Assembly (NCBI GenBank): GCA_020740775.1
Contig: JAHEWK010000010.1
Coordinates: 620,001 to 684,000 of the forward strand
Reading direction: 5' to 3'
Origin: Ilyonectria destructans
Taxonomy: Eukaryota > Ascomycota > Sordariomycetes > Hypocreales > Nectriaceae
DNA length: 64,000 nucleotides
Shown here one piece after another: positions 33,475 through 44,835 of this stretch. Position 1 is the stretch's first letter. Each line of letters starts with the position of its first letter. Below the pieces are notes generated by a model. The model did no database searches, had not been told where the DNA came from, and was given only the letters and a program-made list of their open reading frames with translations. The translations under genes were made by a program, and so were the position numbers.

Positions 33475-34510
33475 ATGCCTCCGGTCCTGGACGCCCTCTG
33501 CTAAGGTACCTTACCTCTTCTCTTCCTGCGCCGCCCACAACCACACACGCCCACTCTCAGCACTGCCCGGCGCCTCTCCCTCTGGTATTCTCCCTCATTC
33601 AACTCACTCTACTCACTCAACTCACTCAACTCACTCAACCCTTCCCATTCTCTCTCCCTCTTCTCTGTCTGACCCTTCATCTGCGAATCATCCATCTTCT
33701 CAACACGCTCGCTTCTCCACCGCTTTCGCTACAATACACTCACAACTCTTCTAGCGCACCCTCTCCCTCCCCGCCGCAAGGTACCGTGCACCCGTACCTC
33801 GACCTTGATACCAACCAAACCCAGCCCAACGCCAGCGCCCCCTCTTCCATTTCCAGCTACTCGCCTGACATCGCGCAACGCTACGGCCTACATCATTCAT
33901 TCGCCCCGGCCACCTCACTACTCGACGAATACGTACTCCCACGACAAACCCCGGACGTGCACAGCTCTCGCCTCCCGCCTCCCGTCTCCCGCCCTCTCCG
34001 ACGTCTCTTGCTCTACATGTTATGCACTTCCACTTCATCGCGATTCCCTCATCGTCAACCTGGCCCATAAAAACGCGCCCGACTCGGTTCCCCCCTCCAA
34101 GCCGATCCCTCGAAGCTCGACCCTCGCCCCTCGCAGGCCCGCCCGTGCTCCAACAAAACAGACTTAACGCCTTGACGCCCTACCACCTTGACGCCCTTGA
34201 CACTGCCAATCATCGACCTTGCTCCTCCATCTACGCGCGCAGACGGCCTTCAACTCCTCGCTCCCACCTCTCGGGTTCCCAACTCCCAGCCTCGTCTCCT
34301 TCAACCCCCCATCGACTCGAACGTTCGTCCACCGCCGTAACACTGATTACCCATTGTCGTCGCCCGCCGCCGTACCCTCGACATCGAGGCCGAGTCGAGC
34401 CATCGTGAGTCAAACACCTGGGCCGGCCCAGCTGTTACGTCGCCACCGTCGATATCGCCGTCATACCTGTCGCCTTCCCCGATCCGTCCTCCTACGCGAC
34501 GTCGCCCGCC
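33475..34510 (+). promoter_or_regulatory. Leader region of the RhoGAP gene with uORFs
   Basis: The plus strand is pyrimidine-rich and has only three ATGs before the start at 34511: at 33475 (9-codon frame, MPPVLDALC), 34017 (17 codons) and 34022 (128 codons, ending at 34408). If this is transcribed leader they are upstream ORFs; a GTAAGG donor-like string at 33465 means the first could be intronic. GGTACC palindromes lie at 33505 and 33780. Confidence 0.5.
33602..33638. repeat. ACTCACTCA nonamer tandem
   Basis: Four copies of the 9-bp unit ACTCACTCA, the first with one mismatch, within the RhoGAP leader region. Confidence 0.85.
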
Positions 34511-37498
34511 ATGGCGTCCGCCGCCCACAACTCCAATCCGCCACCCCATCCCGCCCTTCAGATCAACAACGCCGCATCGCCCCAGAATAAACGCGATCTC
34601 AAATCATGGTGGAAAGGCTTTAAGCTACCGTCCAAGCACCAGGAAACCCATGGTACGCCTCCCTCCTCATCTATGAGCTGCAACGCGACTCGCCCGACCC
34701 CAACCCTCGTGCTTCTCACTTGAGCCGCCTCTATTTCCTTGGTTCTTGCGATGGCATATGTTTGGGCATGAAGATGACATTCGCCTACTTCAACGTTGTC
34801 GCATTGCGTTAAGCGACGCGATATCCTCAGCTACCAGTTCCTAGGCGGATGCAGTAACTGTATTTCGCAATATCCGTACGATTTCTAACGTTCACGGTGC
34901 TAGAAACCCGACCGCATGGCATCTTTGGCGTTCCGCTCCGACAAAGTATAACGTACGCAAACGTAGCCATTTCGCTCATTGACGAGAGGGGGCAGAGCTA
35001 CATCTATGGCTATGTTCCCATAGTCGTTGCAAAGTGCGGCGTCTTTCTCAAAGAGAGGGGTATGTGCATCTGTCGTTGGTGTATTCAGGCGCCTGCTAAC
35101 TCTATCGCTAGCGACCGGTGTCGAAGGAATATTCCGTTTAAGCGGCTCAGAAAAGAGAATCAAGGAACTTAAAACCGTCTTCGACTCCCCCGACAGATAC
35201 GGCAAGGGCCTTGTGTGGGAAGGCTACACGGTTCACGATGCCGCCAATGTCCTCCGCAGATACCTCAATGATCTCCCCGAGCCCGTCGTCCCCCTAGACC
35301 TCTACGAAAAGTTCCGCGAACCCCTACGCGGCGCGACGAAGCAGGCCGTTGGGGATGCTGAAGGCCCTCAATTTGTGGAACACTTCAACGAGATATCAGC
35401 CATCGAAGAGTACCAGAGGCTCATCACTGAGCTTCCCCCGCTTAATCGGCAACTGCTGCTCTACATCCTCGATCTCCTCGCAGTTTTTGCCGCCAAAGCT
35501 GATGAGAACCGCATGAACTCGCAGAACCTCGCAGCCATTTTCCAACCGGGCATGCTATCTCACCCCGCCCACGCCATGGCCCCCGAGGAGTATCGCTTAA
35601 ATCAATGCGTCATCATATTCTTAATTGAGAACCAAGATCACTTCCTCATCGGTATGCAGGGAACTGCAGCAGACGAGAAGACCAAGAAGGAGGTCGAGTC
35701 TGGACACACCAGCAATCCCATGATCCCCATGATCCCCACCACACCGAATCCGAACCGAAACCCTAGCATCGGCCGTTCTGCATCAAATGCAAGCGCTGGC
35801 GCGAACAGTGTGCGAAGAGACGGCAAGGTTCGAAGGAACCGATCTGTGTCCTCGAGGAATTCCAAGAATGAAGGCAGTTCGACCCCAAACAGCCCCGCTC
35901 TGACTGCAACACCAACAACGGGTGGCCTTGCAAGGAGTAACACCGTGCCGTCCAAGAAATCCCCAGCACTTGTTGGTGGCCGTTTCCAGAGACATGATGG
36001 CTCTAGCCCTCACTCGCCGGCGCATCTCGAACCTCTGACACAGTTGAACTCCGGGGAGACGCTTGACCACTCTAACCAGTCGAGTTTCTCACATGAAGGT
36101 CCCGGTACCCATTTAACCCCCTCGAGAGTGCCAGCCATTGGTCGGAGCCAGGAGAGGTTGCTCGAAGTTCCTGATCCCGCCACTCCGTCCAAAACACCGA
36201 ACCTGCCCAACATCTTTCAGAGGTCCCCCACAGACACAACTGATAAAAGGCAGCCAAACAAACTCAAGAAAAAAAGGATACCTGGAAGCTTAAACCCGAG
36301 CGCGCAGAGCTCCAATGCCTCGTTACAACATTCTCAGCCGAACGCGAGTTCGCCGGGGTTCGAGATTCAGAACCCCCTAGACCAAGCCCATTACAAAGAC
36401 TCTGACTCTCATCTTCTGCAACCGCAGTCAATGCCCCCGCCGATTCAAGAGGAAAGGCAGCAGGAACAACTGCAAGACCATCAACCCACACCCCCAGCCT
36501 CCGTGGCCCAGCAGAAGAGCGATGTGTCTTCTGAGCACACGCCTAGGGCCTCCCAGGCGTCATCGAATCCCAATCTTCATCCAGAAAACACACTAAAAGC
36601 CAAGAAATCGCCACCGACGTCCTTGCATTCATCCTTCAACGAAGGGTCGGATCTGGATCAAGTTCTCGAAGACCAGCCTATTACAACCCTGGAACAAGCG
36701 GAGAAGGACAAGAAGAAACGCTGGCGATTGTCGAGGAGTAGGAATGCCGACAATGCTAGCGGTTCGACTGTTTCTGGAGTGACCTCTCCTCGTCTGGGCC
36801 TGGGATCGAACGATAATGCTGATATCAGCAGCCTCTCGATTTCAAGTTCCAGTCATAGGCCTCGAAAGAGCGAAAGCTCAGAACCAACTGTGCTCGGATC
36901 TGACGCACACGCCATCTATGACTCAGGAAGGGAGAAAGATGAGCCCAAGGGACCAATTGGATGGATCAGAAACAAGTATCGTGAAGCTAAGGAGAGCGCG
37001 GAGCAGAGGAGGAACAAGTCTCCACCTGCAGACCGTCCCTCTACCCTCAGCTCCAGTTTCCTACCACGCGGGAAGAGCTTGGATATCAAGCGGGAGACAG
37101 GAAGGGAGTCCGAGAAGCAAACGGCGCCTCTTCCAGCCAAAGCTCCTCCAGTACCGGCTCCCACAGCAGTTCCAATTCCGACCGCGGTGCCAGCTCCTGC
37201 ATCAGTCTCAGCTGTAGCGCTAGATCAATCTCAACATCCACCTCAGCGACAGCAGCAGGAGCAACAGCAGCAGCAGCAACCACCAGCCCCAACACCCGCA
37301 CCTGAGTCCGTGCCTGCTGCTGTATCTCCGCCGCTACAGCAGCAAGAGCAGCGACAGCATCAAGAAGAGCAGAAGCAGGACCAACCTCCTGCGCCTTCAT
37401 CAGATCCGTCGGATAAGTCTGAGCAGCAGCCACAGCCTCCGCAACAACAACCACATCAGGTCCAAGAGCAGCCGGCGCCACTAAAACAGGAGCAGTAA
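34511..37498 (+). CDS. Rho GTPase-activating protein, Sac7/Bag7 type
   Basis: Three exons (34511-34652, 34904-35059, 35112-37498) encode 894 aa. The protein stimulates GTP hydrolysis by a Rho-family GTPase, most likely Rho1, and so tunes cell-wall integrity signalling and actin. The RhoGAP domain spans about residues 50-260: it opens with GIFGVPLRQSITYANVAIS, has GYVPIVVAKCG, the arginine finger in GVEGIFRLSG, VLRRYLNDLPEPVVP, and NLAAIFQPGMLSH. The layout matches yeast Sac7. After residue 270 the protein is long, Ser/Pro-rich and probably disordered and phosphorylated; the last 110 residues are Pro/Gln repeats. A basic segment with GWIRNKYREAKESAEQRRNK lies near 710. All junctions keep frame; exon 1 holds only the N-terminal tail. 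Confidence 0.9.
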
Positions 37499-37896
37499 AG
37501 AAGGAGACTTTCTCCAAGGATCGTTTAAAGTATATGGGCAAGGCGAAATGGAATCATGGGAGCGAAGTTTATGGGATTGAAAGGGACATGAAGAGGTGGA
37601 AGAAGGAGGGCTTTACGTCGGGCAATGGGCGTCGGTGCACCCCAGGCCCCCACCGCTAACCTTATATTCAATTATGTTGTGTAATATAGCCGTGGCAAGC
37701 CCCTTTTATATTCATTTGAGCGGGTGGGGGGATGTTTAAATTCAGGGAGTATGGATCACGAAAAGAAGGATGTGTGGGCCATGGATTATTATGAGCGTCT
37801 GCCCCTGATGGGCTTGGTGACCTCTGAGTTTCAAGTCTCCGCGATGTAGATTACACATGATATGGCATAAGTCTCCATCAGACATTTGAGTCTTCT
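37499..37896. other. Convergent 3' spacer, RhoGAP and gpi10
   Basis: This has the 3' UTRs of the two converging genes. No other feature is seen. Confidence 0.6.
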
Positions 37897-40019
37897 TCAA
37901 TCCTCCTTGTTCGTCTCAGCATCATCGTACACACCTGTGTCCCAAACGACCATCTTGCCTGACCGTCGCCAGTCCTCATTAAATAAGCCGTTAAATCCAC
38001 CCCAGACACGGCGCAGACTCTTGATGCCGACGGCCTGACCCTCGGCGGTGTTGAGAAAGTCATCTAGCCAGGGCTCAATGCCCTCAAATCCGACAATGTA
38101 TCGTGGTATAGGAAGGGGTCCCGCAGGAGCAAACAGCTCGTGGCTGAGGAACGCGATGGGGTTATCGTAGAACCGATCGGCCTCGTCGCGGTAGTTGTCG
38201 CGCTCGGGGGTGTTGGGCTGGGTGTGCAAGGGGGGCTCGCAGGTGAGGGCGTAGGCGCGCAGGCCAGGGTAGACGAGATGAGAACGCCAGGGAGTGGTGT
38301 GGCAGGGCATGAGAAAGAGGGCAAATAGATCGTCGTCATCGGGGGAAGCCGTGGAGAAGTGGGAGGTGTGGGCAAGGTTGACCGAGGCGGGGTGGATGCG
38401 CTCGTACTGGTGGCGGAGGTAGCTGAGGACGGAAAGCGGTGCGGGTTGGTGCAAGAATGTGAGATAACCTGCAAGGAGGAGGTTGACACCGAGGGCGGCG
38501 AGGAGGTAGGGAGTATTGCGGAAGGTCGGGCGAGGACGGGGGTTTCTCGTGGTGGGAGTGGGTTGGGAGGAAAAGAAGGAGGCGGCAACGGGCGCCGCGA
38601 GGACATTAAGGGCCGGGAGGAGCGTGTAGATGAAGCGGACCTCTTTGTGGGAGACAAGGGAGAGAGCGAAGATAGTGGTCAAGACGGTATATGCGAGAGT
38701 CTTGCGGACGTTGGCCTGGATGTCCGAGGAGCCGGATGGCCGGTAGAGGGCCGTGACGGCAAAGGGCAGGCTGGTGGTGCAGATGAGAGGCAGGCCTTGG
38801 AGGAGGTAGTAATGCCACGGATTCCGGCCATAGAATACGGCCAGTGACTTGGAGAGGTTGAAGTTGAGCCAGTTGTAGGGCGGGAAGGTCCAGAAACCAA
38901 AGTACAAGCGGTCTGAGGCAATGGAGAGGGCCAGGATGAGCGAGCCGCACAGGATAGCCTCACGGACCAGAACAAGGACGGTCGAGAAGGTGAGAGGCGA
39001 AGGGCCTTGGAGGGAGATGCGGGTGAAGGCAACGAAAACAACGGTGGCCCAGATGAAGACGTTGGTCGGGCGAAGGACAACGGCGAGGGCAGCGAGACAC
39101 AGCGATGCTCGTAGAGACCAGAGGCTGAGTAGGACGGGCCGTGGCTTGGGGTTCTCCTTTGTGGTTTCGGCGGCGCCGAGGAGCTCCCAGGGCCAGAAGT
39201 ACAGAGCCATGACGGTGAGAGTCATCTCGAGCGAGTTGGAAAAAGTGCGTGTAGAACAGTACCATTGCCAGGGATTGAATAGGGTGAGGAATAGCTACGA
39301 TGGTGAACCACTCAGCCATTGCATTCTCGAGAGAGGGTGGGGATGTTTGACGACTTACCGCAAAAAAGGATACATTGCTGTTGGGTCCGTAGATGGAAAC
39401 GGCAAGTTGCCATGTGAACCAGTCACTAAGAGTGGCGATGACGGTCTGCACGGTGAGAGGAGCGGCAATGATGATGGAGGCACGGAGGATGCTGCCTGTT
39501 GGCAGGAGGGAGGAGAGTGCGTCGGCGACGAGATAGGCGCCGGAGAAGAGGGCTGGGTGAAGAGAAGATCTGAGTTGATATTTCCATTCCTATCTAGGGA
39601 GTTAGTGAAATGAGGTTGTGAGGTTGATACTGTGCTAAAGTTTGATATACGATACATTTATAGTTGTTGAGATGGATGAGATTCACGAACAAGCAATGAT
39701 AGGGGATCGAGGGCAGCTGGCAAAGAAGAAAGCGGCGGTCGGAAAGTCTTACCCAAGTCAACCATGCGCCACTCTGGCAGCCAAAGGCCAAGTTCCAGGC
39801 GGGCTCTAATGCTTGAAAGTACTCATCAGGCTGAAAAAAGGTGGTGATCCACCAGGCGTTGATGAGGCGGATGATGAAGATGCTGCGCAGAAAGGCCGGC
39901 CGGTTGATGCGATTGCGAGTCTCGTTGACGACAGCATCAAGAGCAGACGGATCTGGGGCTGAAGCTGTAATTGGGGGTTGTGACTGAGTTGGCGATGCAC
40001 GCTTTGGTGTTGACGCCAT
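37897..40019 (-). CDS. gpi10: GPI mannosyltransferase 3 (Gpi10/PIG-B)
   Basis: Three exons (40019-39753, 39589-39359, 39294-37897) encode 631 aa. The enzyme adds the third mannose to the glycosylphosphatidylinositol anchor in the ER membrane, using dolichyl-phosphate mannose. It belongs to the ALG9-like glycosyltransferase family (GT22). The signature loop FFQPDEYFQALEPAW is at residues 61-75, with the acidic pair thought to be catalytic. Many hydrophobic segments follow, for example around residues 100-135, 185-215, 230-270 and 320-410. ALRPTN-like (VVLRPTN) and SHKEVRFIYTLLP are further family marks; the latter suits PIG-B/Gpi10 rather than Alg9 or Alg12. All junctions keep frame. The acceptor of intron 1 is the ATAG just before GAATGG. 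Confidence 0.92.
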
Positions 40020-42250
40020 ATTGAACTCCTATCCCCAAGCTCATGTGAAGCTCGGTGGTTGAATGACATTGGCAGCGAGCTCACTGAGTGAAGTGGTCTC
40101 TTTCCGTGTTGGGCGGACAAGGTGTACACGCACTGCTGATTGGCTGCGGGCCAAGCCACAGTACAGTGCGGCGAAGGGTATGGGTATGGGTGTGGCAACG
40201 AGAAGGAACCACCCAGAGCCTCAGCCACAGCGCCACCGCCTGAAGTTGTCATCACGTGGCATCAACTGGGTAAAACTTCACTTGGCCACCATGTAAGACG
40301 AGAATGACGGTGATGACAGCGATTTGAGATGATGGCGCCGGCGGTGTGCTGAGATGTTCTCGGCCTAAAGGCAAACCGCGGCAGGATGGCAAGATCCATT
40401 GGATTGGACGTTGCCGGAGCCGCCCAGCCAGTACGTTTGGGTTGTCGCCGGCGGCGCAGGCTGCTTCGATGACCTCGACTGCACTCCCGCTTCGTACGTA
40501 ATGGCGGTGGGCACCTCAGCGGCCGCATCGTACGTAAGAGTGTGGTGCAGGCCGTGCAGGGCCAGACGCCTGGAGTCATGCGGCTGGCTGGGGAAGCGCC
40601 GGCGCGTTCAGACTTCAGAGAGCCCAGAGGGCGTATTGTTTTTTAAGAGCACTGTACCTGCTTCTCTGGTGCAGTTGCACACGCCCGGTGCACCCGTCAA
40701 TTCTGGCCTGGAGCCGGTGTCGGCCGGGGTGGGCAACGTCGGCACACAAATGGAGCGGAGCCAACATCCCACGCTGGCCGGGTCGGGATCTGGATCTCCA
40801 CAGGGGCCGGCGGGCGTTTGGAGATGGCGTCTTAGATAATAATGCTCTGTACATTGGATGATTGGGGGGATAATCAGGTTTTTTTCCTTCTCCTTCTCTG
40901 TCTACTCCGTACTGGAGGGAGGGATGGATCTTGACGGGACGGAGCATCATTGGCCGCCGGCCACGTTGTCTTTGGTGCGCCTTGCCATCCAGAACTCTGA
41001 CAGGCCGTGAGTGGGTGGGTGATGGTCCCGGCCTGGAAGGATATCCACGGTCCAACGCAAGTCAAGCCCGTCACGAGCATAGAGCCCAGTAGGCCATGTC
41101 CGTCATTGCTGCATTCCTCTGGCACTTGCTCCCCTTTTTTTCTCCGACTGGGTGCGCCGTTCCCCGTTGTCGAAACCGGGTGCGTCCATTTGTCTCAGGG
41201 CCGCTCACAGTCAAGACAAGTAATTGAGGCGCTGTAATTGGCCGTCCTCCCCCTCCGTACCCTCGTTGTGGAATCTATGGCCCGCTCCCCCTCCCTTCAA
41301 CCCCAGATCGTTCTTGTTCAAGGTGCCTACCAGCAGCCCCAAATCTACGCCGTAAACCGAATGAGGTAGTCGAGCTGGGAACGGGACCCCGAAAAACCAC
41401 ATGTCAGACACGGCCAGTTCGAGGAGGCTCAAGCTGTCGATCTGGGGCCATGACGCAAATGGCCGTCTCAGTGCCAACCCCAGAAAACAATCATCCCAGA
41501 GCCATCCATGGATGGATGGATTGCCTCTCCGCACGCGGCTGGCCACGGCAGAAATTCTGAATCGTTCCAACCTGGCAGGGGTGTGGTGTGTGTGTGACTG
41601 TGTGCGCGCGCTGTGCGTGTGTCTGATCCATCCGCCGATGCTCAGGTGGTCCGGCCATGGATGGATCATTGGATTTGCCCACGCCCGTTCGCTTCCAACT
41701 GCACTTAGGGGAATGAAAAGAAACAACGCCTGTCACTTAGAGGTAAAGCGCATTCAGGACGACTCAATCGCCAACATGGCCTTTGCAGTAATAATTACCT
41801 AACGCCATCTGCTGCACGCCGCTACCATGTGCGAAGTGCCACTCCCGCCCGCCTCTTTCGCTCTCTCCGTGCACCCCGTTGACCCCGTTGACCCCGTTCT
41901 CACCACTCCGTTCGCGTCGTCCTCCGTGATTCCTCCGATTCCGTATCGCCACGGTCCATTTCGCCCGTCCTTAAAGAGCGACGACTTTTCCTGTTCCCAA
42001 TCGCTTTTTTTTCTTCTTCCGTCTCTCTCTCTCTCTCTTCTCCAATCAAGCCAAGCCCTTGTAGATACCCTCTTATCTCCTCCCAGCCTTATCTTCGTCA
42101 TACAGTACCCTGCTAGGTGTCCTTGGGTTGCTCTTCCCTCCTCCCTCTTGCTGGCACTTGCACTTTTTGTCTTGACCGCCGCCCCTCACTTGCTTCCCCA
42201 CCATCCCCAGAACCACATATCCTCAACTTCAACCACCACCAAACATCACA
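40020..42250. other. Intergenic region, divergent gpi10 and ornithine aminotransferase
   Basis: No gene is supported over 2.2 kb. The frame at 40399-40839 is GC-rich and overlaps frames on the other strand. From about 41830 to 42250 the plus strand has no ATG and becomes CT-rich (a CT tract at about 42005-42040), marking the leader of the aminotransferase gene. Confidence 0.6.
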
Positions 42251-43725
42251 ATGGCTCCCCACGCAGACGCCACCAAGGCGTCCTCCAACGGTTCCGAGTC
42301 GCGATTCCACGCATCGTCCACCGACGGTGCCATTGCCATCGAGAACGAGTACGCCGCCCACAACTACAATCCCCTCCCCGTCGTCTTCTCCAAGGCCCAG
42401 GGTGTCCATGTCTGGGACCCCGAAGGCCGCAAGTATCTCGACTTCCTCTCTGCCTACAGCGCCGTCAACCAGGGCCATTGTCACCCGGAACTTGTCAAGG
42501 CCCTCACGGAGCAGGCCAGCCGCCTAACCCTGAGCTCTCGAGCCTTCCACAACGATGTCTTCCCCAAGTGGGCTGAGAAGGTCCGCAGCGTCTTTGGCTA
42601 TGACATGGTTCTGCCCATGTGCACCGGCGCCGAGGCTGTTGAGACCGCGATCAAGGTCGCTCGCAAGTGGGCGTACAAGGTCAAGGGCGTTCCTCAGGAC
42701 AAGGCATGGATCTTTGGTGTTCAGGACAACTTCCACGGTCGAACGGTATGTTATCCCCCAATTGCCGTCCGGGGCCAATTGAATGCTAGAAAGACGTCAA
42801 TTGCTAATTGATGATCCACGCACCAGATGGCTGCCATTACTCTCTCAGTCGACCCCGAGTCGAGGGCCAACTATGGTCCTTACGTTCCCAACATTGGAGC
42901 CTTCAACCCCACTACGGGCAAGCCCATCCGATACAACAACATTGCCGATCTGGAGGAGCTTCTTGAGACCCATGGCAAGGAGACTGCCGCTTTTATCTGC
43001 GAACCCATCCAGGGAGAGGCTGGTGTCGTGGTCCCCGATGAGGGTTACCTTTCTCAGGTCCAAGCTCTCTGCAAGAAGCACAACGTCCTCTTCATCTGCG
43101 ACGAGATCCAAACCGGTATTGGCCGAACAGGCCGCATGCTCTGCTCGGAGTGGGCTGGAATTAAGCCTGACATCATCACCCTTGGCAAGGCCATCTCGGG
43201 CGGTCTCTACCCCGTGAGCTGCATCCTCAGCAGCAAGGAGATCATGCTGGTCGTCGAACCCGGCACCCACGGCTCCACCTACGGCGGCAACCCTCTCGGA
43301 TGCGCCGTGTCCATCCGTGCACTTGAGATCATGGAGGAGGAGGACTTGACTGCCAAGGCCGACCGCCTGGGCAACATCTTCCGGGACAGCCTTGCCGCGC
43401 TCAACTCACCCATCCTCAAGACCATCCGAGGAAAGGGTCTGCTCAACGCCGTTGTGATTGATGAGGAGGCTGCTTCTGGACGGACTGCTTGGGATCTCTG
43501 CCTGCTGCTCAAGAGCAAGGGCCTCTTGGTACGTGTTTCATGCTAACATCCGAGGTCAATAACATGCTAACGTTGCACTCATCACAGGCCAAGCCGACCC
43601 ATGGCGACATTATTCGCTTCGCGCCACCCCTAGTCATCAGCGAGGAGGATCTGCGAAAGGGTCTCAGCATCATCACCGAGGCCATCAAGGAGCTCCCCAC
43701 AGTGGAGAAGGCCAAGGGCCATTGA
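42251..43725 (+). CDS. oat1: Ornithine aminotransferase
   Basis: Three exons (42251-42745, 42827-43528, 43588-43725) give 444 aa, the usual fungal length. The enzyme is a class III PLP aminotransferase that turns ornithine and 2-oxoglutarate into glutamate semialdehyde and glutamate, linking arginine breakdown to proline. No mitochondrial presequence is seen, so it is probably cytosolic as in yeast Car2. Visible marks are [32 protein letters not shown] for cofactor phosphate binding, the [14 protein letters not shown] stretch with the Asp that holds the pyridine nitrogen, and the Schiff-base Lys286 in [24 protein letters not shown] follows. All are intact. The start is the first ATG after an ATG-free leader, in a good context (CACA before ATGGC). 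Confidence 0.96.
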
Positions 43726-44610
43726 AGAGGGCATTAATAGAACCAAACCAGATGAATCTGAGCGCGAGCTCCGAAGGCCCTTGGAGATTTGGTGTCTTCC
43801 CACAAAAAGAAACCGGCCATGGCGCCGAAGCACGGCGCTGGGAACCGGGAATGAGATATGATAGATACCGGCGAAGCTCTGAAAGGCGTTTTTGTCTAGG
43901 GTCCGATGGCTGCCATTAGGCGTGTACAACTTGGAACAAACTTAGATACCACGCCGGAAAGCGAATGCAAAAAGAATATGTTTTCCCATTCTCATCGCCT
44001 CAAATGAATGTGCAAAACGAGGGTCCCCGAAGAAGCGAGACAGACTGATTTCCGTTGCAGGGACGAAGAAGAGCGGGGGAGCAGGTGAGACTGGGATTCC
44101 GAAGGGGGGAATGTGAAAAGGTGGTGAGCTGGACCAATACCGGTTCGGTGTAACTCTACCTTGTGTGGTACCGACAGCCCACGAGCCTATGAGAACCTCA
44201 CTCGAGTAGTATAGGGCCGATGCACGAAACCAAGCAACGATAACAGAACCGAGACAGAGCCGCCAACTGGCAGAATATGCAACACCAATATCGAGGCAAT
44301 GGCACCTCCCACGCTTACTTGAGATGTCTCAACGTCTGGTTCCCGACATCCGATTCGTAGAGCATGTGCAGAGCATGGTGAAATACATTCTGAGCACAAT
44401 CATCGCGTTCATTCCTTACTAGCAGCCTGAACACCAGGTCCTTCTTTCGTCCATTCACCATCCTCCTATCCATCCACGCTGTTCACTGACTTATTCTTCT
44501 TCTTCTCCCTCCACTCACTCTCTCGGTTGTCGACCCCCTCGTCGCACACATATCCCGTTTGACTCCCGCTGCATCATTATTCCTCTGGGATTTTCTTTAT
44601 TGAGAGTGTG
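43726..44610. other. Downstream of ornithine aminotransferase
   Basis: This is the 3' UTR and intergenic sequence. From 44420 to 44600 the plus strand is CT-rich, like a fungal leader, just before the tentative small gene at 44611. One GGTACC is at 44167. Confidence 0.55.
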
Positions 44611-44835
44611 ATGGGTTTCGCAGGGAGAAAACAAGGTAATCCTATTATTTGCGTCGAGCTTGCCGAGATCCATTCACTGGACTGCGAGTCTTGCTCAGGC
44701 CACAAGCCGTGTGAACAACCAGACCAAAGTGAATCCGCTGAGTTACCAAAACCTACTGCCGAAGACAGCATCAGCCGGGATAGTCAATACGCTAATATCT
44801 CAAAGCTGTTCGTCCTAACATTGTTGTTGGGTTAA
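44611..44835 (+). CDS. Tentative small cysteine-containing protein, 74 aa
   Basis: An ATG-to-TAA frame of 75 codons follows a 180-bp CT-rich leader-like stretch, which is what makes it worth listing. The product has four cysteines in its first half (IICVELAEIHSLDCESCSG, then HKPC), a Ser/Glu-rich middle and a hydrophobic end (SKLFVLTLLLG). There is no signal peptide. I do not recognise it. A GCTAATATCTCAAAG string near the end looks like an intron 3' end, and the AAGGTAATCC near the start resembles a donor, so the true gene could be spliced differently. Chance is a serious alternative. Confidence 0.3.
   Translation: MGFAGRKQGNPIICVELAEIHSLDCESCSGHKPCEQPDQSESAELPKPTAEDSISRDSQYANISKLFVLTLLLG

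Noticed and set aside
40399..40839. Plus-strand frame of 146 codons upstream of gpi10
   Set aside because: Overlaps a minus-strand frame of the same size (40615-41055); no bias or recognisable domain.
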